Shown here: piece after piece, positions 34,380-43,667 of the stretch
Position numbering within the stretch: position 1 is the stretch's first letter
Layout of the letters: every line of letters starts with the position of its first letter
Assembly: GCA_016707285.1 (NCBI GenBank)
Contig: JADJIA010000005.1
Location: forward strand, 62,001-126,000
DNA: 64,000 nucleotides
Direction of reading: 5' to 3'
From: Ignavibacteriales bacterium
GTDB lineage: Bacteria; Bacteroidota; Ignavibacteria; Ignavibacteriales; Ignavibacteriaceae
The notes under the pieces: model-generated
What the model was told of the DNA's origin: nothing
The model's database searches: none
Seen by the model: the letters and a program-made list of their open reading frames with translations, nothing else
Position numbers and translations under genes: made by a program

Positions 34380-34688
34380 ATGTTTGCAGTTGTTGATATT
34401 GCAGGACAGCAGTTTAAAGTTTTAGAGTCGGAGAAACATTATGTTCCCCGCCTAAACGCTGAGCCTGACAGTGAAGTAGTATTTGATAATGTATTACTTT
34501 ACTCAGATGATGCCGGTGTAAAAGTTGGCAAGCCATATGTGGATGGCTTAAAAGTTACCGCAAAAGTGTTAAGCCATCTTAAAGATGAAAAAGTTCTCGT
34601 GTACAAGAAAAAGCGTCGTAAAAATTACGAAAAGATGAACGGACACAGACAGCATCTGACCAGAATAGAAATAATTAAAATAGGATAA
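34380..34688 (+). CDS. rplU: 50S ribosomal protein L21
   Basis: A 102-residue L21, which binds 23S rRNA in the large subunit near L20. Typical features are the N-terminal MFAVVDIAGQQFKV, a central VGKPYV segment, the basic VYKKKRRKNYEKMNGHRQ stretch and the C-terminal TRIEIIKI. The length is normal. It is first in an operon with rpmA (10 bp) and mdh. AAGGACCGCAA precedes the start. Confidence 0.97.
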   Translation: MFAVVDIAGQQFKVLESEKHYVPRLNAEPDSEVVFDNVLLYSDDAGVKVGKPYVDGLKVTAKVLSHLKDEKVLVYKKKRRKNYEKMNGHRQHLTRIEIIKIG

Positions 34689-34698
34689 GGAGTTAACA

Positions 34699-34959
34699 AT
34701 GGCACATAAAAAAGGACAAGGATCAACCAGAAATGGTAGAGACAGTAATGCCCAAAGACTTGGTGTAAAAGCTTTTGGCGGACAATTTGTTGAAGCCGGC
34801 TCCATTATCGTTCGCCAGAGAGGAACTAAATTCCATCCGGGGCTTAATGTTGGTAAAGGCAAAGATGATACTTTGTTTGCATTAACAGACGGTACCGTGG
34901 AATTCAGAACCCGCGCTAACGACCGTCAGTTTATTTCAATTGTTCCTCCAACCGAATAG
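34699..34959 (+). CDS. rpmA: 50S ribosomal protein L27
   Basis: An 86-residue L27, the large-subunit protein whose N-terminus reaches the peptidyl transferase centre. It begins directly MAHKKGQGSTRNGRDS, so there is no cleavable leader of the Firmicutes type. The conserved GVKAFGGQFVEAGSIIVRQRGTKFHPG core is complete. It follows rplU with an AAGGAG ribosome-binding site, the usual rplU-rpmA order. Confidence 0.97.
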   Translation: MAHKKGQGSTRNGRDSNAQRLGVKAFGGQFVEAGSIIVRQRGTKFHPGLNVGKGKDDTLFALTDGTVEFRTRANDRQFISIVPPTE

Positions 34960-34972
34960 ATAAGAGGACTCG

Positions 34973-35899
34973 ATGAAGAAGATCACCGTAGTAGGTGCCG
35001 GAAATGTCGGTGCCACTGCAGCTCAAAGAATAGCTGAAAAGCATCTTGCTGAAAATGTAGTATTACTCGATGTTATCGAAGGTATTCCACAAGGAAAAGC
35101 CCTTGATATGTGGGAGAGTGGACCTGTTGAAGATTTTGACAGTGCCGTAATTGGAACGAATGATTATAGTGACACCGCCGGTTCAGATATCGTGGTGATC
35201 ACTGCAGGACTGGCGCGTAAACCGGGGATGACCCGCGACGATCTATTGATGAAAAATGCAGAGATTGTCCGCTCAGTTACTGAACAAGTGGTTCCCGTCT
35301 CGCCGGATGCCGTAATTGTTGTGGTTTCGAACCCACTCGATGTTATGACCTGGGTTTCAATGAAAACCAGCGGTTTCCCAAAAAATCGTGTTGTTGGAAT
35401 GGCAGGAGTTCTTGATTCCGCCCGATTCCGACTTTTTATTGCAAAAGAACTTAATGTTTCTGTAATGGATGTTCAAGCTCTTGTTCTCGGCGGTCATGGT
35501 GATTCAATGGTTCCATTGATCAGATATTCAACGGTTTCCGGAATCCCAATCAGCGAACTGATGTCTGCTGAAAGGATAGAGCAACTTGTTGACAGAGCTC
35601 GCAACGGTGGTATCGAAATCGTCAATTATCTTAAAACAGGCAGCGCATATTACGCACCTTCATCCTCCGCTGTTGAAATGGTGGATGCAATAGTTAAAAA
35701 CAGACAAAGAATTCTTCCTTGTGCTGCTTATCTTGAAGGTGAATATGGTCTGAATGGAATGTATGTTGGTGTTCCCGTTAAATTGGGCAGAAACGGCATT
35801 GAGAAGGTAATTGAACTAAAACTAACCGATAAGGAACTCGCAGAGCTTCACAGATCGGCTATGGATGTAAAAACGAATATTGACAAACTGGGGATGTAA
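34973..35899 (+). CDS. mdh: Malate dehydrogenase (LDH-like type)
   Basis: A 308-residue NAD-dependent malate dehydrogenase of the TCA cycle. The N-terminal Rossmann motif is VVGAGNVGA. The substrate-specificity loop AGLARKPGMTRDDLL has arginine where lactate dehydrogenases have glutamine, which marks malate use. The catalytic histidine is in GGHGDSMVP, with the partner aspartate in GVLDSARF. It lies 14 bp after rpmA, presumably cotranscribed from the rplU promoter, which would couple expression to growth. A terminator follows at 35934. Confidence 0.95.
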   Translation: MKKITVVGAGNVGATAAQRIAEKHLAENVVLLDVIEGIPQGKALDMWESGPVEDFDSAVIGTNDYSDTAGSDIVVITAGLARKPGMTRDDLLMKNAEIVRSVTEQVVPVSPDAVIVVVSNPLDVMTWVSMKTSGFPKNRVVGMAGVLDSARFRLFIAKELNVSVMDVQALVLGGHGDSMVPLIRYSTVSGIPISELMSAERIEQLVDRARNGGIEIVNYLKTGSAYYAPSSSAVEMVDAIVKNRQRILPCAAYLEGEYGLNGMYVGVPVKLGRNGIEKVIELKLTDKELAELHRSAMDVKTNIDKLGM

Positions 35900-35933
35900 A
35901 ACCCGGTTGACGATTAAAGTTAAATAATATTAG

Positions 35934-35970
35934 AACCCCTTGTCAGAAATGATGAGGGGTTTTTTATTTT
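35934..35970 (+). terminator. Rho-independent terminator after mdh
   Basis: AACCCCT and AGGGGTT arms (35934-35940, 35955-35961) with a 14-base loop and a T-run to 35965. It lies 35 bp after the mdh stop and between convergent genes. Confidence 0.85.
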
Positions 35971-36388
35971 AAAGGTCGAACTCTAAAACAGTCTCGGTTC
36001 CGAGAGGGGATGGATTAAAACTTAACGACTTTGAGTAGATGCGCATGAGGAATAATCCTCTTCCTGAATCTTTAAGGAGGTTCTCAGGTTTTGTGGGATC
36101 GGGAATTGAAACAGGATTAAATCCCGTGCCTTGATCCTTGATTGCAACGGTAAAAAGTTCATTATCGGCAGTGATGGTAATTGAAACGGATTTTTCCGGA
36201 TCTTTTTTATTGGCATGGAATATGGCATTGGTGGTGGCTTCTGAAACAGAGAGCATGATACCATAAAGTTTATCTTCTTCGATCGCCAATTCTGCGGCGA
36301 TACCAAGAATAAACTCCTCAACCGTGTAGAGGCTGTCCGGAATACTTTGTACTTGAATGAAAAACTGTTTTTGGTCCACTAACTTCAA
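35969..36388 (-). CDS. RsbW-like anti-sigma factor / serine kinase (HATPase domain)
   Basis: A 139-residue single-domain protein of the Bergerat-fold serine kinase group (RsbW/SpoIIAB-like). The N box SVSEATTNAIFHAN (about residues 47-60), the DQGTGF box (about 89-94) and the GRGLFLM box (about 114-120) are all present, so ATP binding is likely. Family members phosphorylate STAS-domain anti-anti-sigma factors and sequester sigma factors, but many stand-alone homologues have unknown partners. No STAS partner is next to it here. It is convergent with mdh and 50 bp downstream of the beta-barrel gene on the same strand. Confidence 0.85.
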   Translation of the reverse strand: MKLVDQKQFFIQVQSIPDSLYTVEEFILGIAAELAIEEDKLYGIMLSVSEATTNAIFHANKKDPEKSVSITITADNELFTVAIKDQGTGFNPVSIPDPTKPENLLKDSGRGLFLMRIYSKSLSFNPSPLGTETVLEFDL

Positions 36389-36438
36389 AATTTTTATTGC
36401 AAAATAAGAAAAAATTAGATCACTTTAATTGAAATTAA

Positions 36439-38349
36439 TCAAAGAAACCACTTGACTGCAAGATTTAATGTGGTAAGATACCTTCTTTCGTTCCCTTTTG
36501 AATCAATTCGTTCATACCACCCTCGTAAAGTAAACATAAACGCATCGTAAAATAGTGCACTTATCTCTGTAAGCGGAGCGATACCTTTATAATAGTTTTC
36601 CTCTTTTTTCAGACCGTTAATTATAACATCCGAGAAGTAGGAATAATATCGAAGCCCGACTTTAAAGGAAAACCTTCCTGCTGATGTGCTTAAAGCAGGG
36701 AGCAGAAGAAGTTCGGTAATTTCACGACTTGGCTTAATTTTATAGTCGTTCCACTTTAAATCACCTTGCTCACTTAATTTATAAAAACCACTAAATTCAA
36801 AATTAAGTTCTTTAGTAAGAACCACAACCGCGGAATCGACGAGAGAAATCTGACGGAAACTAAAACTTTTAAATCCGGGATTTAAATCTTCAAAATCATA
36901 CACCATATAGTTCGCTAATATCTCAAAAGTTCCATAGTTCTTAAATTGACGACCTGAATAAGCGTATCCGGTGTTTAATCTAAAGATTCTGTTGGTGTTG
37001 TTATTTGAACTTCTCGCAGCAAGTATGTAAACAAGCTTTCCATATGAAAAATCGAATCCTGCAAAAAGAGAGAGATTTGAACTAAGTTGTCTGGTATATC
37101 TCAGTCTCAATTGGGAGAGAAGTTCATCCCTTTCATCTATATTTTCACTTGAAGGGGTGTCATATCTTAGCTTAAAGTGAGAAACACTAAAATCCACTCT
37201 GTCGTAATCACTAATCAGAAAAATACTGCTTAGTGAAAGGAAGACCTGAGAAGCGACATTATTTTTTATCCCTTCATTCTTTTGGCGTTGTTCAAAATAA
37301 TCAGGGTTCGAGTTTTCAGGATTAAGCAGAAGAAATTTTTCATTTCTTTCGGCAAAACTGGAAATAAATTTTATATCCATCGATTCCGAGGTGTAGTTGA
37401 TTCCGGCAGCCAGATCAAATTTTAATTCTTCAATTTGAGAGTCAAAGGAAGTGGGGAAGAGATCGTTGGGAAGTTTATACTGAGTTGATCTTGTCACCAC
37501 CCTGTCAGAAAAATTCACTTTAAAGTTAATCGAGGTGTTTTTAAGGACATTACTGTAGTTAAACTCATCTGAAAACAAAAACATTCTGTCATTTCTTCTT
37601 TGAAGGTTTTTTTCAATTCCGTAGATATCTTGTAACAGTGAATCTGAATCAAAGAAAAAATCCCGACCCGACTCGTGGTAGTTTACAAACAGTCTGTTCT
37701 GGATTCCCGGGTCTATGAAATTTTCGATGGTGGCAGTAAACTCTCTTAGAGTGTTTTTTCTGGGACTGATATCCTCATTCCTAAAAATGAAATTTGAACC
37801 AATCAAAAAGTCAGAGAATAGAGTTCTGTCGATTCCTCCCTGGATTCCATAGATTGCACCATTGTTCGAAATACCCGATTGAACATCCTCTGTGTAACCC
37901 CCAAAGGGGAGGAGATTTACAAGGTCTTCAATTAAAGTCCGGTTAAAGAGGATCCCAAAATTGGATGCGGCAGTGTTAATGTCAGTTGTTCTGGAATCAC
38001 TGTAGATTTTACTGCTAACCAAAGCCCCGGGGTTAAAATAGTTATTGATTCTGTAGTCTCCCGAGAGTCTTAATACATTTTCATCCCTGGTTGTGTTTGC
38101 CCCTGAATACTTGATAAGTGAAGCATGAAGTTTTTCAGTCAGATTAAAATTAAATCGTCCAATTGCCAGGGAATAATCAACATTTGTTAAGAGTGAATAG
38201 ATGCTAAGTTCTTTGTTGAATACTGTGGTGATGGAATTTTGTTTCACAACCGGTAACAGATAGGTTTGTGAAGAATCACCATCATACTGTGAATACAGCG
38301 GGATGGAGGTGATTAAAACTAAAATTATTGACTGTAAAAACTTTCTCAA
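36439..38349 (-). CDS. Probable outer-membrane beta-barrel protein, TTG start
   Basis: About 636 residues from the TTG at 38349, which overlaps the upstream gene's TGA (TTGA). From this start the protein begins with a clean signal peptide (RKFLQSIILVLITSIPLYSQ). An earlier in-frame ATG at 38433 would place unrelated residues before the signal. The rest is rich in alternating amphipathic strands with frequent Tyr/Phe/Arg and ends LNLAVKWFL, a terminal aromatic residue typical of barrel proteins. No plug or TonB box is recognised. It is translationally coupled to an FN3 lipoprotein, so the two probably act together at the outer membrane. The specific family is not recognised. Confidence 0.6.
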   Translation of the reverse strand: MRKFLQSIILVLITSIPLYSQYDGDSSQTYLLPVVKQNSITTVFNKELSIYSLLTNVDYSLAIGRFNFNLTEKLHASLIKYSGANTTRDENVLRLSGDYRINNYFNPGALVSSKIYSDSRTTDINTAASNFGILFNRTLIEDLVNLLPFGGYTEDVQSGISNNGAIYGIQGGIDRTLFSDFLIGSNFIFRNEDISPRKNTLREFTATIENFIDPGIQNRLFVNYHESGRDFFFDSDSLLQDIYGIEKNLQRRNDRMFLFSDEFNYSNVLKNTSINFKVNFSDRVVTRSTQYKLPNDLFPTSFDSQIEELKFDLAAGINYTSESMDIKFISSFAERNEKFLLLNPENSNPDYFEQRQKNEGIKNNVASQVFLSLSSIFLISDYDRVDFSVSHFKLRYDTPSSENIDERDELLSQLRLRYTRQLSSNLSLFAGFDFSYGKLVYILAARSSNNNTNRIFRLNTGYAYSGRQFKNYGTFEILANYMVYDFEDLNPGFKSFSFRQISLVDSAVVVLTKELNFEFSGFYKLSEQGDLKWNDYKIKPSREITELLLLPALSTSAGRFSFKVGLRYYSYFSDVIINGLKKEENYYKGIAPLTEISALFYDAFMFTLRGWYERIDSKGNERRYLTTLNLAVKWFL

Positions 38350-39329
38350 TCGAACCGTGTGACTTGAAATGAAGAAAGGTCCGACCAAAAAACGGGGGAA
38401 TTGCCACCCGGCAGGTAAACAGCTACCCGCCAAAAATATTTTTTATTCAGTGATATCGAAGGAATGTAATTTGGGATGAACAGTTCACCGGGAACCGTTG
38501 AACGATAACGCACCGACCTCCAGACCTCATTTACAACAGGTGAGTCATAAACCACTATCTCATATTCCAGGTCGAAGGGAAGTGATTCCACTGAATAAAC
38601 ATCAAAAAAAGGAATTACCGCACCGTTTTGTGGGAATAGCTTTTCCACTGTGGGGAATAAAAAGGCAATATAATCATCTGAAAATTTACTGAATCTTCCT
38701 CCATGATCTGCAGTCCGGAACTTGTAATAATATTTAACAGAGTGTGACAGTGCAAGGGAATCTGTATCGTGCAAATCATCCAAAAACAACACAAAATCAT
38801 TCTGATTTGGTGTAAATCCGGGTGAGGTGGAACGGTAAACTTCAAGTCCCTTAAAATCGGGATTGTCATCTTTACTCCATTCAAATGAAACGAGCAGTTT
38901 GCCTTCGTAATTCACGGGTGTTACATTTATGTAGGATGGGAGTACAGGATCAAAATTGTTCCCCGGCCTGGCGACAACAGGGTAAGATTTCCTGCTCTCT
39001 TTTCCGTTTCTTCCCACCGCCGAGACTGCATAATAATAAACTGAATCGTAGAACAGATTTTCATCTCTATAAAAAGTGGAAAAAAGCTTTTTGTAAAAAG
39101 TGAGATTTACAGAATCGTTTACTCCTCGATAGAGATTATAATAAGAATATTCAGGGTCGATATTTTCCCACCACCTCACAATTACCACTCCATCGGAAGC
39201 AGTTGTAATTCTGATATTTTCGGGCACAGCAGGAGGAAGCCCTGAGTCGTAGGGAACCAGGGGAATATTCTGCTCACAACCGATAAGCAAAATCAAAGAG
39301 AAAAGAGAAAGGGATAAAAGTTTTCTCAA
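38346..39329 (-). CDS. FN3-domain lipoprotein
   Basis: A 327-residue lipoprotein with a short signal and lipobox LIGC (Cys18). Two FN3-like modules follow (about residues 35-118 and 130-220; VIVRWWENIDPEYSYYNLYRG and LVSFEWSKDDNPDFKGLEVYR), then a C-terminal beta domain (about 225-327) with LEYEIVVYD and KYFWRVAVY, which suggests another FN3-like fold. No catalytic residues are seen. It is cotranscribed and coupled with the downstream beta-barrel gene by a stop/start overlap. Likely an outer-membrane binding partner; the function is unknown. Confidence 0.7.
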   Translation of the reverse strand: MRKLLSLSLFSLILLIGCEQNIPLVPYDSGLPPAVPENIRITTASDGVVIVRWWENIDPEYSYYNLYRGVNDSVNLTFYKKLFSTFYRDENLFYDSVYYYAVSAVGRNGKESRKSYPVVARPGNNFDPVLPSYINVTPVNYEGKLLVSFEWSKDDNPDFKGLEVYRSTSPGFTPNQNDFVLFLDDLHDTDSLALSHSVKYYYKFRTADHGGRFSKFSDDYIAFLFPTVEKLFPQNGAVIPFFDVYSVESLPFDLEYEIVVYDSPVVNEVWRSVRYRSTVPGELFIPNYIPSISLNKKYFWRVAVYLPGGNSPVFWSDLSSFQVTRFD

Positions 39330-39356
39330 ATTATCTGTTTTTGTTTTGAAATTACT

Positions 39357-40757
39357 CTATTTAATCGAAAAAAGCTCTCCTCTTTTTGGTATCTTAACCG
39401 ATTTAAAGTGATTTAAAAGCAGACGGTTTTTAAATTTCTCCTGCTGATCCGGTTCACCATGAACAAGAAAAATATCTTTCATTTTTTCACGATTGAATTT
39501 GTTTACATAATAAATCAACTCGTCAGAATCTGCATGGGCTGACAGGGAGTTGAATACAACCACTTCGGCTTTTAGTTGGTATGGATCACCAAAGATGTTT
39601 ATTTCAGGATTTCGTTCAATAATTCGTTTACCAAGAGTATGTTCGGCACAATAACCCGTCATCATAATGATGTTTTTAGGATTTTGAATGTTGTTTGCAA
39701 GGTGGTGAAGTATTCTACCTGACTCTGCCATTCCTGAAGCTGAAATGATCATCATTGGGCCTTCACGGTCATTCAGTCGTTTTGATTCTTCAACATCGGT
39801 AATATAAGTCAATTTGTTAAATCCCAGAGGGTCTTCATTCCGAAGAATGTGTGCTGATGTTTCAAGATCATAACATTCGGTGTGCCTTCTGAAAACAGCT
39901 GTCGCATTAAATGAAAGGGGTGAATCTACATATACAGGGATAAGGGGGACAACACCCTTTTCAAAAATTGTATGCAAAAGATATACAAGCTCCTGAGTTC
40001 TGCCAAGGCTGAAAGCCGGAACGATTATTTTTCCTTTTCTTTCAATTGCACGATTTATTACCTCAACAACTTTAGCTTCCGACATGTCAAAATCTTCATG
40101 GAACCTGCCACCATAGGTGCTTTCGCAAATAAAATAATCAACATCCGGGATAATTTCAGGGTCTCTAAGAATTGGCATGTTTGGTCTGCCGAGATCGCCG
40201 GAAAATCCCAACTCAATCGTTTTCCCATCATCTTCGATCTTCATGTAAGTCACAGCACTTCCGAGGATATGCCCTGCATCGTAGAATGAAGCGGTAACAC
40301 CGGGTAACACCTCAAATTCGTGGTGGTAGTTTACCCCCTGCATCAAGTTGAGGGTTTCATCCACATCCTGTTGCGTATAAAGAGGTTCAAAAAGATTTTT
40401 TCCTTGTTTGGCTCTTTTTTTATTTACAAACTCGGTATCTTTTTGTTGGATGTGGGCAGAATCAGCGAGCATTATCTCACACAGATCTTTTGTTGCATGT
40501 GTGCAAAAAATTGTACCTCTAAAACCCCGTTTTACGAGATTTGGCAGATTTCCTGCATGGTCGATATGAGCATGTGAGAGTATAACCGCATCAATATCTT
40601 TTGGGTTGTAAAAATCGAAAGTACGGTTTAATTCAAAGGCTTCTTTCCTTTTACCCTGGAACATTCCACAATCCAATAAAATAGTGCCTGAACCGGTTGT
40701 CAGCAGGTGATTTGAGCCCGTTACTGTCTCAGCTGCTCCGATAAATTGAATATTCAT
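39357..40757 (-). CDS. MBL-fold/beta-CASP RNA exonuclease-like hydrolase
   Basis: A 466-residue metallo-beta-lactamase superfamily protein of the beta-CASP type (YsxH/RNase J/CPSF73-like). Metal ligands are in SHAHIDHAG, the AGHILGSA histidine and the GDLGR aspartate. The beta-CASP cap holds CESTYGGRFH, IVPAFSLGRTQE and ISASGMAESGRILHHL, and the final RMMBL portion holds SAHADSDEL and VHGEP. The ATG at 40757 is chosen over one 48 bases earlier because it has the ribosome-binding site AGGAGA and starts at the conserved MNIQFIGAAETVTGS. Likely an RNA-processing nuclease. A TAAGTTTG promoter-like box lies about 25 bp upstream. Confidence 0.9.
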   Translation of the reverse strand: MNIQFIGAAETVTGSNHLLTTGSGTILLDCGMFQGKRKEAFELNRTFDFYNPKDIDAVILSHAHIDHAGNLPNLVKRGFRGTIFCTHATKDLCEIMLADSAHIQQKDTEFVNKKRAKQGKNLFEPLYTQQDVDETLNLMQGVNYHHEFEVLPGVTASFYDAGHILGSAVTYMKIEDDGKTIELGFSGDLGRPNMPILRDPEIIPDVDYFICESTYGGRFHEDFDMSEAKVVEVINRAIERKGKIIVPAFSLGRTQELVYLLHTIFEKGVVPLIPVYVDSPLSFNATAVFRRHTECYDLETSAHILRNEDPLGFNKLTYITDVEESKRLNDREGPMMIISASGMAESGRILHHLANNIQNPKNIIMMTGYCAEHTLGKRIIERNPEINIFGDPYQLKAEVVVFNSLSAHADSDELIYYVNKFNREKMKDIFLVHGEPDQQEKFKNRLLLNHFKSVKIPKRGELFSIK

Positions 40758-40813
40758 AAATCTCCTGTTTGTAAAGTTCCCAAACTTACAAAAAAGTTGC
40801 CTCAAAAGAAAAT

Positions 40814-40961
40814 GGAACTTCAGAACCTCGGAACTTCAGAACTTCAGAACCTCGGAACTTAATATCTCTGAATCTCCGAATTACTGAAACTCTGCATCTC
40901 TGAATCTCCGAATTACTGAAACTCTGCATCTCTGAATCTCTGAGGTTCTGATTCTCAGAAA
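40814..40961. repeat. Octamer-period inverted repeat array before nuoA
   Basis: About 148 bp built of 8-bp units. The left half reads GAACTTCA, GAACCTCG, GAACTTCA, GAACTTCA, GAACCTCG. The right half carries the complementary sense: CTCTGAAT, CTCCGAAT, TACTGAAA, CTCTGCAT repeated twice exactly (32-bp tandem copies at 40866 and 40898), then CTCTGAAT, CTCTGAGG, TTCTGATT. TCAGAACCTC (40820) can pair with GAGGTTCTGA (40942), so the array can fold into a long hairpin. It occupies the gap between the MBL gene and nuoA. Confidence 0.8.
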
Positions 40962-41034
40962 TAAAAATTGACTATAATCAAAAACTTTAATAAATTTAAA
41001 GTTTGAGTTTTAAGAAATAATTTCCGGATGCAGA

Positions 41035-41403
41035 ATGCTTGAAAATTATATTCCCGTTCTTGTAGTGATGGGATTTGCAGTTATCTTCTCGGTGGCTGTT
41101 GTGGCTTCTTCTTCGCTGTTTGGACCACAACGACCAACTGTAGTTAAGAGTTCTCCCTACGAGAGTGGAATGAAGCCAATCGGGTCAACTGAAGAGAGGA
41201 TTTCGGTCAAATATTATGTTGTTGCCATGCTCTTTATAATATTTGATCTTGAAGTAATCTTTGTATATCCATGGGCGGTGGAATTTATTGATTTATTTAA
41301 AGAATTTGGAATTTCAGCTTTCATTTCAATGTTTGTGTTTTTAGTTGTATTTGAGTTAGGGTTCCTGTATGCATATAAAAAAGGAGGATTCAGATGGGAT
41401 TAG
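41035..41403 (+). CDS. nuoA: NADH-quinone oxidoreductase subunit A
   Basis: A 122-residue membrane subunit of respiratory complex I with three helices (about residues 6-28, 62-82 and 90-112). The conserved loop PYESGMKPIG between helices 1 and 2 and the FDLEVIFVYPWA motif in helix 2 are diagnostic. It starts the nuoABCDEF run and overlaps nuoB by 10 bp. A weak TTGACT-like element near 40968 may form part of its promoter, just after the octamer array. Confidence 0.95.
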   Translation: MLENYIPVLVVMGFAVIFSVAVVASSSLFGPQRPTVVKSSPYESGMKPIGSTEERISVKYYVVAMLFIIFDLEVIFVYPWAVEFIDLFKEFGISAFISMFVFLVVFELGFLYAYKKGGFRWD

Positions 41404-41915
41404 AAGCTAAACTCATGAGTGACGGATTCCTTACCACCACAATTGATGCACTCGTTGGGTGGGCAAGGGAAAGTTCTGTATGGCCCATGCCGATGGGAAT
41501 TTCGTGTTGTGGAATTGAGATGATGGCAGTTGCGGGTCCAAAATACGATATTGCACGATTTGGATCAGAAGTAATGAGATTTACACCAAGACAGTGTGAT
41601 GTGATGCTTGTTGCCGGAACTGTTACATATAAAATGTCTCATGTTGTAAAGAAAATTTATGATCAGATGCCCGACCCCAAATGGGTGATCGCTATGGGTG
41701 TCTGTACTTCAACCGGTGGAATGTACCGTTCATATTCTGTTGTTCAGGGTATCGATCATTTTCTCCCTGTTGATATATATCTTGCCGGATGTCCACCAAG
41801 ACCTGATAACCTGCTTAACGCATTGATGTTGATTCAGGATAAAATAAAAAACACAAAAGCAAGAGAATTTCAAAACATACCTCTTTTGGAGCCTGTGAAA
41901 GTAAATGGAAATTAA
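41394..41915 (+). CDS. nuoB: NADH-quinone oxidoreductase subunit B
   Basis: A 173-residue peripheral-arm subunit carrying iron-sulfur cluster N2. Cysteines are in SCCGIEMM, in MGVCTSTGGMYRSYSVVQG and in LAGCPPRP. These ligands are complete and the length is normal. GGAGG in the end of nuoA serves as its ribosome-binding site, and it overlaps nuoC by 11 bp, consistent with coupled translation. Confidence 0.96.
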   Translation: MGLEAKLMSDGFLTTTIDALVGWARESSVWPMPMGISCCGIEMMAVAGPKYDIARFGSEVMRFTPRQCDVMLVAGTVTYKMSHVVKKIYDQMPDPKWVIAMGVCTSTGGMYRSYSVVQGIDHFLPVDIYLAGCPPRPDNLLNALMLIQDKIKNTKAREFQNIPLLEPVKVNGN

Positions 41916-42393
41916 AGATAAAATAGTTCCTCTTCTTCAAGAGCAGTTTCCCGAAACCAATTTTGAAGTGACTGATTTCAGAGGAGATCTTAAAATTAAA
42001 TTTGATGCATCGCTCATCGTTCCTGTTGGTAACTTTTTGAAGCAGCACGATGAACTCAAATTTAATATGTGTGAAGATGTAACCGCTGTCGATTGGGCGA
42101 CAAAAAAGAAAAGATTTACGATCATCTATCACATCTACTCGCTCGAAAACAAATTTCGCCTTCGTTTGGCATGTGATGTTGAAGAGAATCATCCACACAT
42201 AGAATCAGTTGTACCTGTCTGGAAATCAGCCAATTGGTATGAAAGAGAGACTTATGACATGTACGGGATAAAATTTGACAATCATCCCGATCTGAGAAGG
42301 ATGTATATGCCCGAAGAATATGAATATTATCCTCTACGCAAGGAATATCCTCTGATGGGGATACCGGGCGACTTAACCCTACCGAAGAAATAG
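41905..42393 (+). CDS. nuoC: NADH-quinone oxidoreductase subunit C
   Basis: A 162-residue 30-kDa subunit of complex I. The conserved ERETYDMYGIKFDNHPDLRRMYMPEEYEYYPLRKEYPL region (about residues 111-150, read in two parts) is the family signature. NuoC and NuoD are separate here, unlike the E. coli NuoCD fusion. It lies between nuoB (overlapping) and nuoD (8 bp). Confidence 0.95.
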   Translation: MEIKDKIVPLLQEQFPETNFEVTDFRGDLKIKFDASLIVPVGNFLKQHDELKFNMCEDVTAVDWATKKKRFTIIYHIYSLENKFRLRLACDVEENHPHIESVVPVWKSANWYERETYDMYGIKFDNHPDLRRMYMPEEYEYYPLRKEYPLMGIPGDLTLPKK

Positions 42394-42400
42394 AGAGATT

Positions 42401-43654
42401 ATGGAAAAATTAACTAAAGATGATGTGCATCCAAGTATTGTAAAAGCACTTCTCGACCAGGAAACCAATATTACATTCGAAGATGCTCTCGAAAATGAGA
42501 TGATCCTGAATATGGGTCCTCAACATCCTGCAACTCATGGTGTGTTAAGAGTGCTGTTGAGACTTGACGGTGAAACTATAGTAGCTGCTGTTCCTGATCT
42601 CGGGTATCTTCACCGCGGTTATGAAAAAATGGCTGAAAACATGTCTTTTTATGAGTTTATTCCTCATACTGACAGACTTGACTATATCTCACCACCGGCA
42701 AATAATACTGCATTCTGTTTGGCAGTCGAAAAATTATATGGTATCGAAGCTCCCCTGAGAGCTCAATATATCAGAATGATTATGACGGAGCTTGCGCGAA
42801 TAACTTCACATCTGGTTGCTGTTGGATCACTCGCGATGGATGTTGGTGCCTTAACTGTGTTCCTCTGGTGCCTCCGTGAGAGAGAAAAAGTTTTGAACTC
42901 TTATGATATCATCTGCGGAGCGAGATTTACAACCAGCTACACCAGAATTGGCGGGGTTGCTGCCGATATGCCGGATGAGGCGATTGTTATTATCAAAGAT
43001 TTTATTGCTCAGTTTGAAGAAAAACTTGACGAGGCTGAACGGCTCCTGAACACTAACAGAATATTTGTTGAACGACTTGAAGGAGTTGGAGTAATTTCCG
43101 GTGAAGAAGCAATAAATATGGGACTTACCGGTCCAAACCTGAGAGGTTCGGGAATTGATCACGATCTTAGAAGAGCCAATCCTTACATGCTTTATGACCA
43201 GATGGATTTTAAAGTCCCTGTTTATAACGAAGGCGATAGCCTTGCCCGTTATTTTGTAAGAGCGGATGAACTTCGTGAGAGTTGCAAGATTATCCTTCAG
43301 TGCCTCGATAAGATGCCTAAAGGGGAGATAATGTTAAATTCTCCTAAAAAAGTTCTTCCACGAAAAACTGAAATCTATACTAAGATGGAAGAATTGATTC
43401 ATGACTTTATGATCGTCAATTTTGGGGTGAAACCACCTGTTGGTGATATCTATTCCGCAGTTGAAAATCCTAAAGGTGAACTTGGTTTCTACATCGTAAG
43501 CAAAGGTGAAGGACATCCGTGGAAAATGAAAATCAGGTCGCCTTCATTCTGTAATTTACAGTCACTTGGTGGTTTGATCAAGGGACACATGATCTCTGAT
43601 GTGGTTGCAATAATCGGCAGTCTTGACCCCGTAATGGGCGAAGCCGATAAATAG
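42401..43654 (+). CDS. nuoD: NADH-quinone oxidoreductase subunit D
   Basis: A 417-residue 49-kDa subunit, which helps form the quinone-binding site next to cluster N2. The signature NMGPQHPATHGVLRV is preceded by about 35 extra residues. LGYLHRGYEKMAE, RLDYISPP and the C-terminal KGHMISDVVAIIGSLDPVMGE are all conserved. Its GATAAATAG end is followed by nuoE after 13 bp with a GAGGAAA ribosome-binding site. Confidence 0.96.
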   Translation: MEKLTKDDVHPSIVKALLDQETNITFEDALENEMILNMGPQHPATHGVLRVLLRLDGETIVAAVPDLGYLHRGYEKMAENMSFYEFIPHTDRLDYISPPANNTAFCLAVEKLYGIEAPLRAQYIRMIMTELARITSHLVAVGSLAMDVGALTVFLWCLREREKVLNSYDIICGARFTTSYTRIGGVAADMPDEAIVIIKDFIAQFEEKLDEAERLLNTNRIFVERLEGVGVISGEEAINMGLTGPNLRGSGIDHDLRRANPYMLYDQMDFKVPVYNEGDSLARYFVRADELRESCKIILQCLDKMPKGEIMLNSPKKVLPRKTEIYTKMEELIHDFMIVNFGVKPPVGDIYSAVENPKGELGFYIVSKGEGHPWKMKIRSPSFCNLQSLGGLIKGHMISDVVAIIGSLDPVMGEADK

Positions 43655-43667
43655 GAAGAGGAAATTA

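Noticed and set aside
40814..40961. CRISPR array
   Set aside because: Units are 8 bp (32-bp super-unit) with no spacers, both orientations occur in one array, and no cas genes are nearby.
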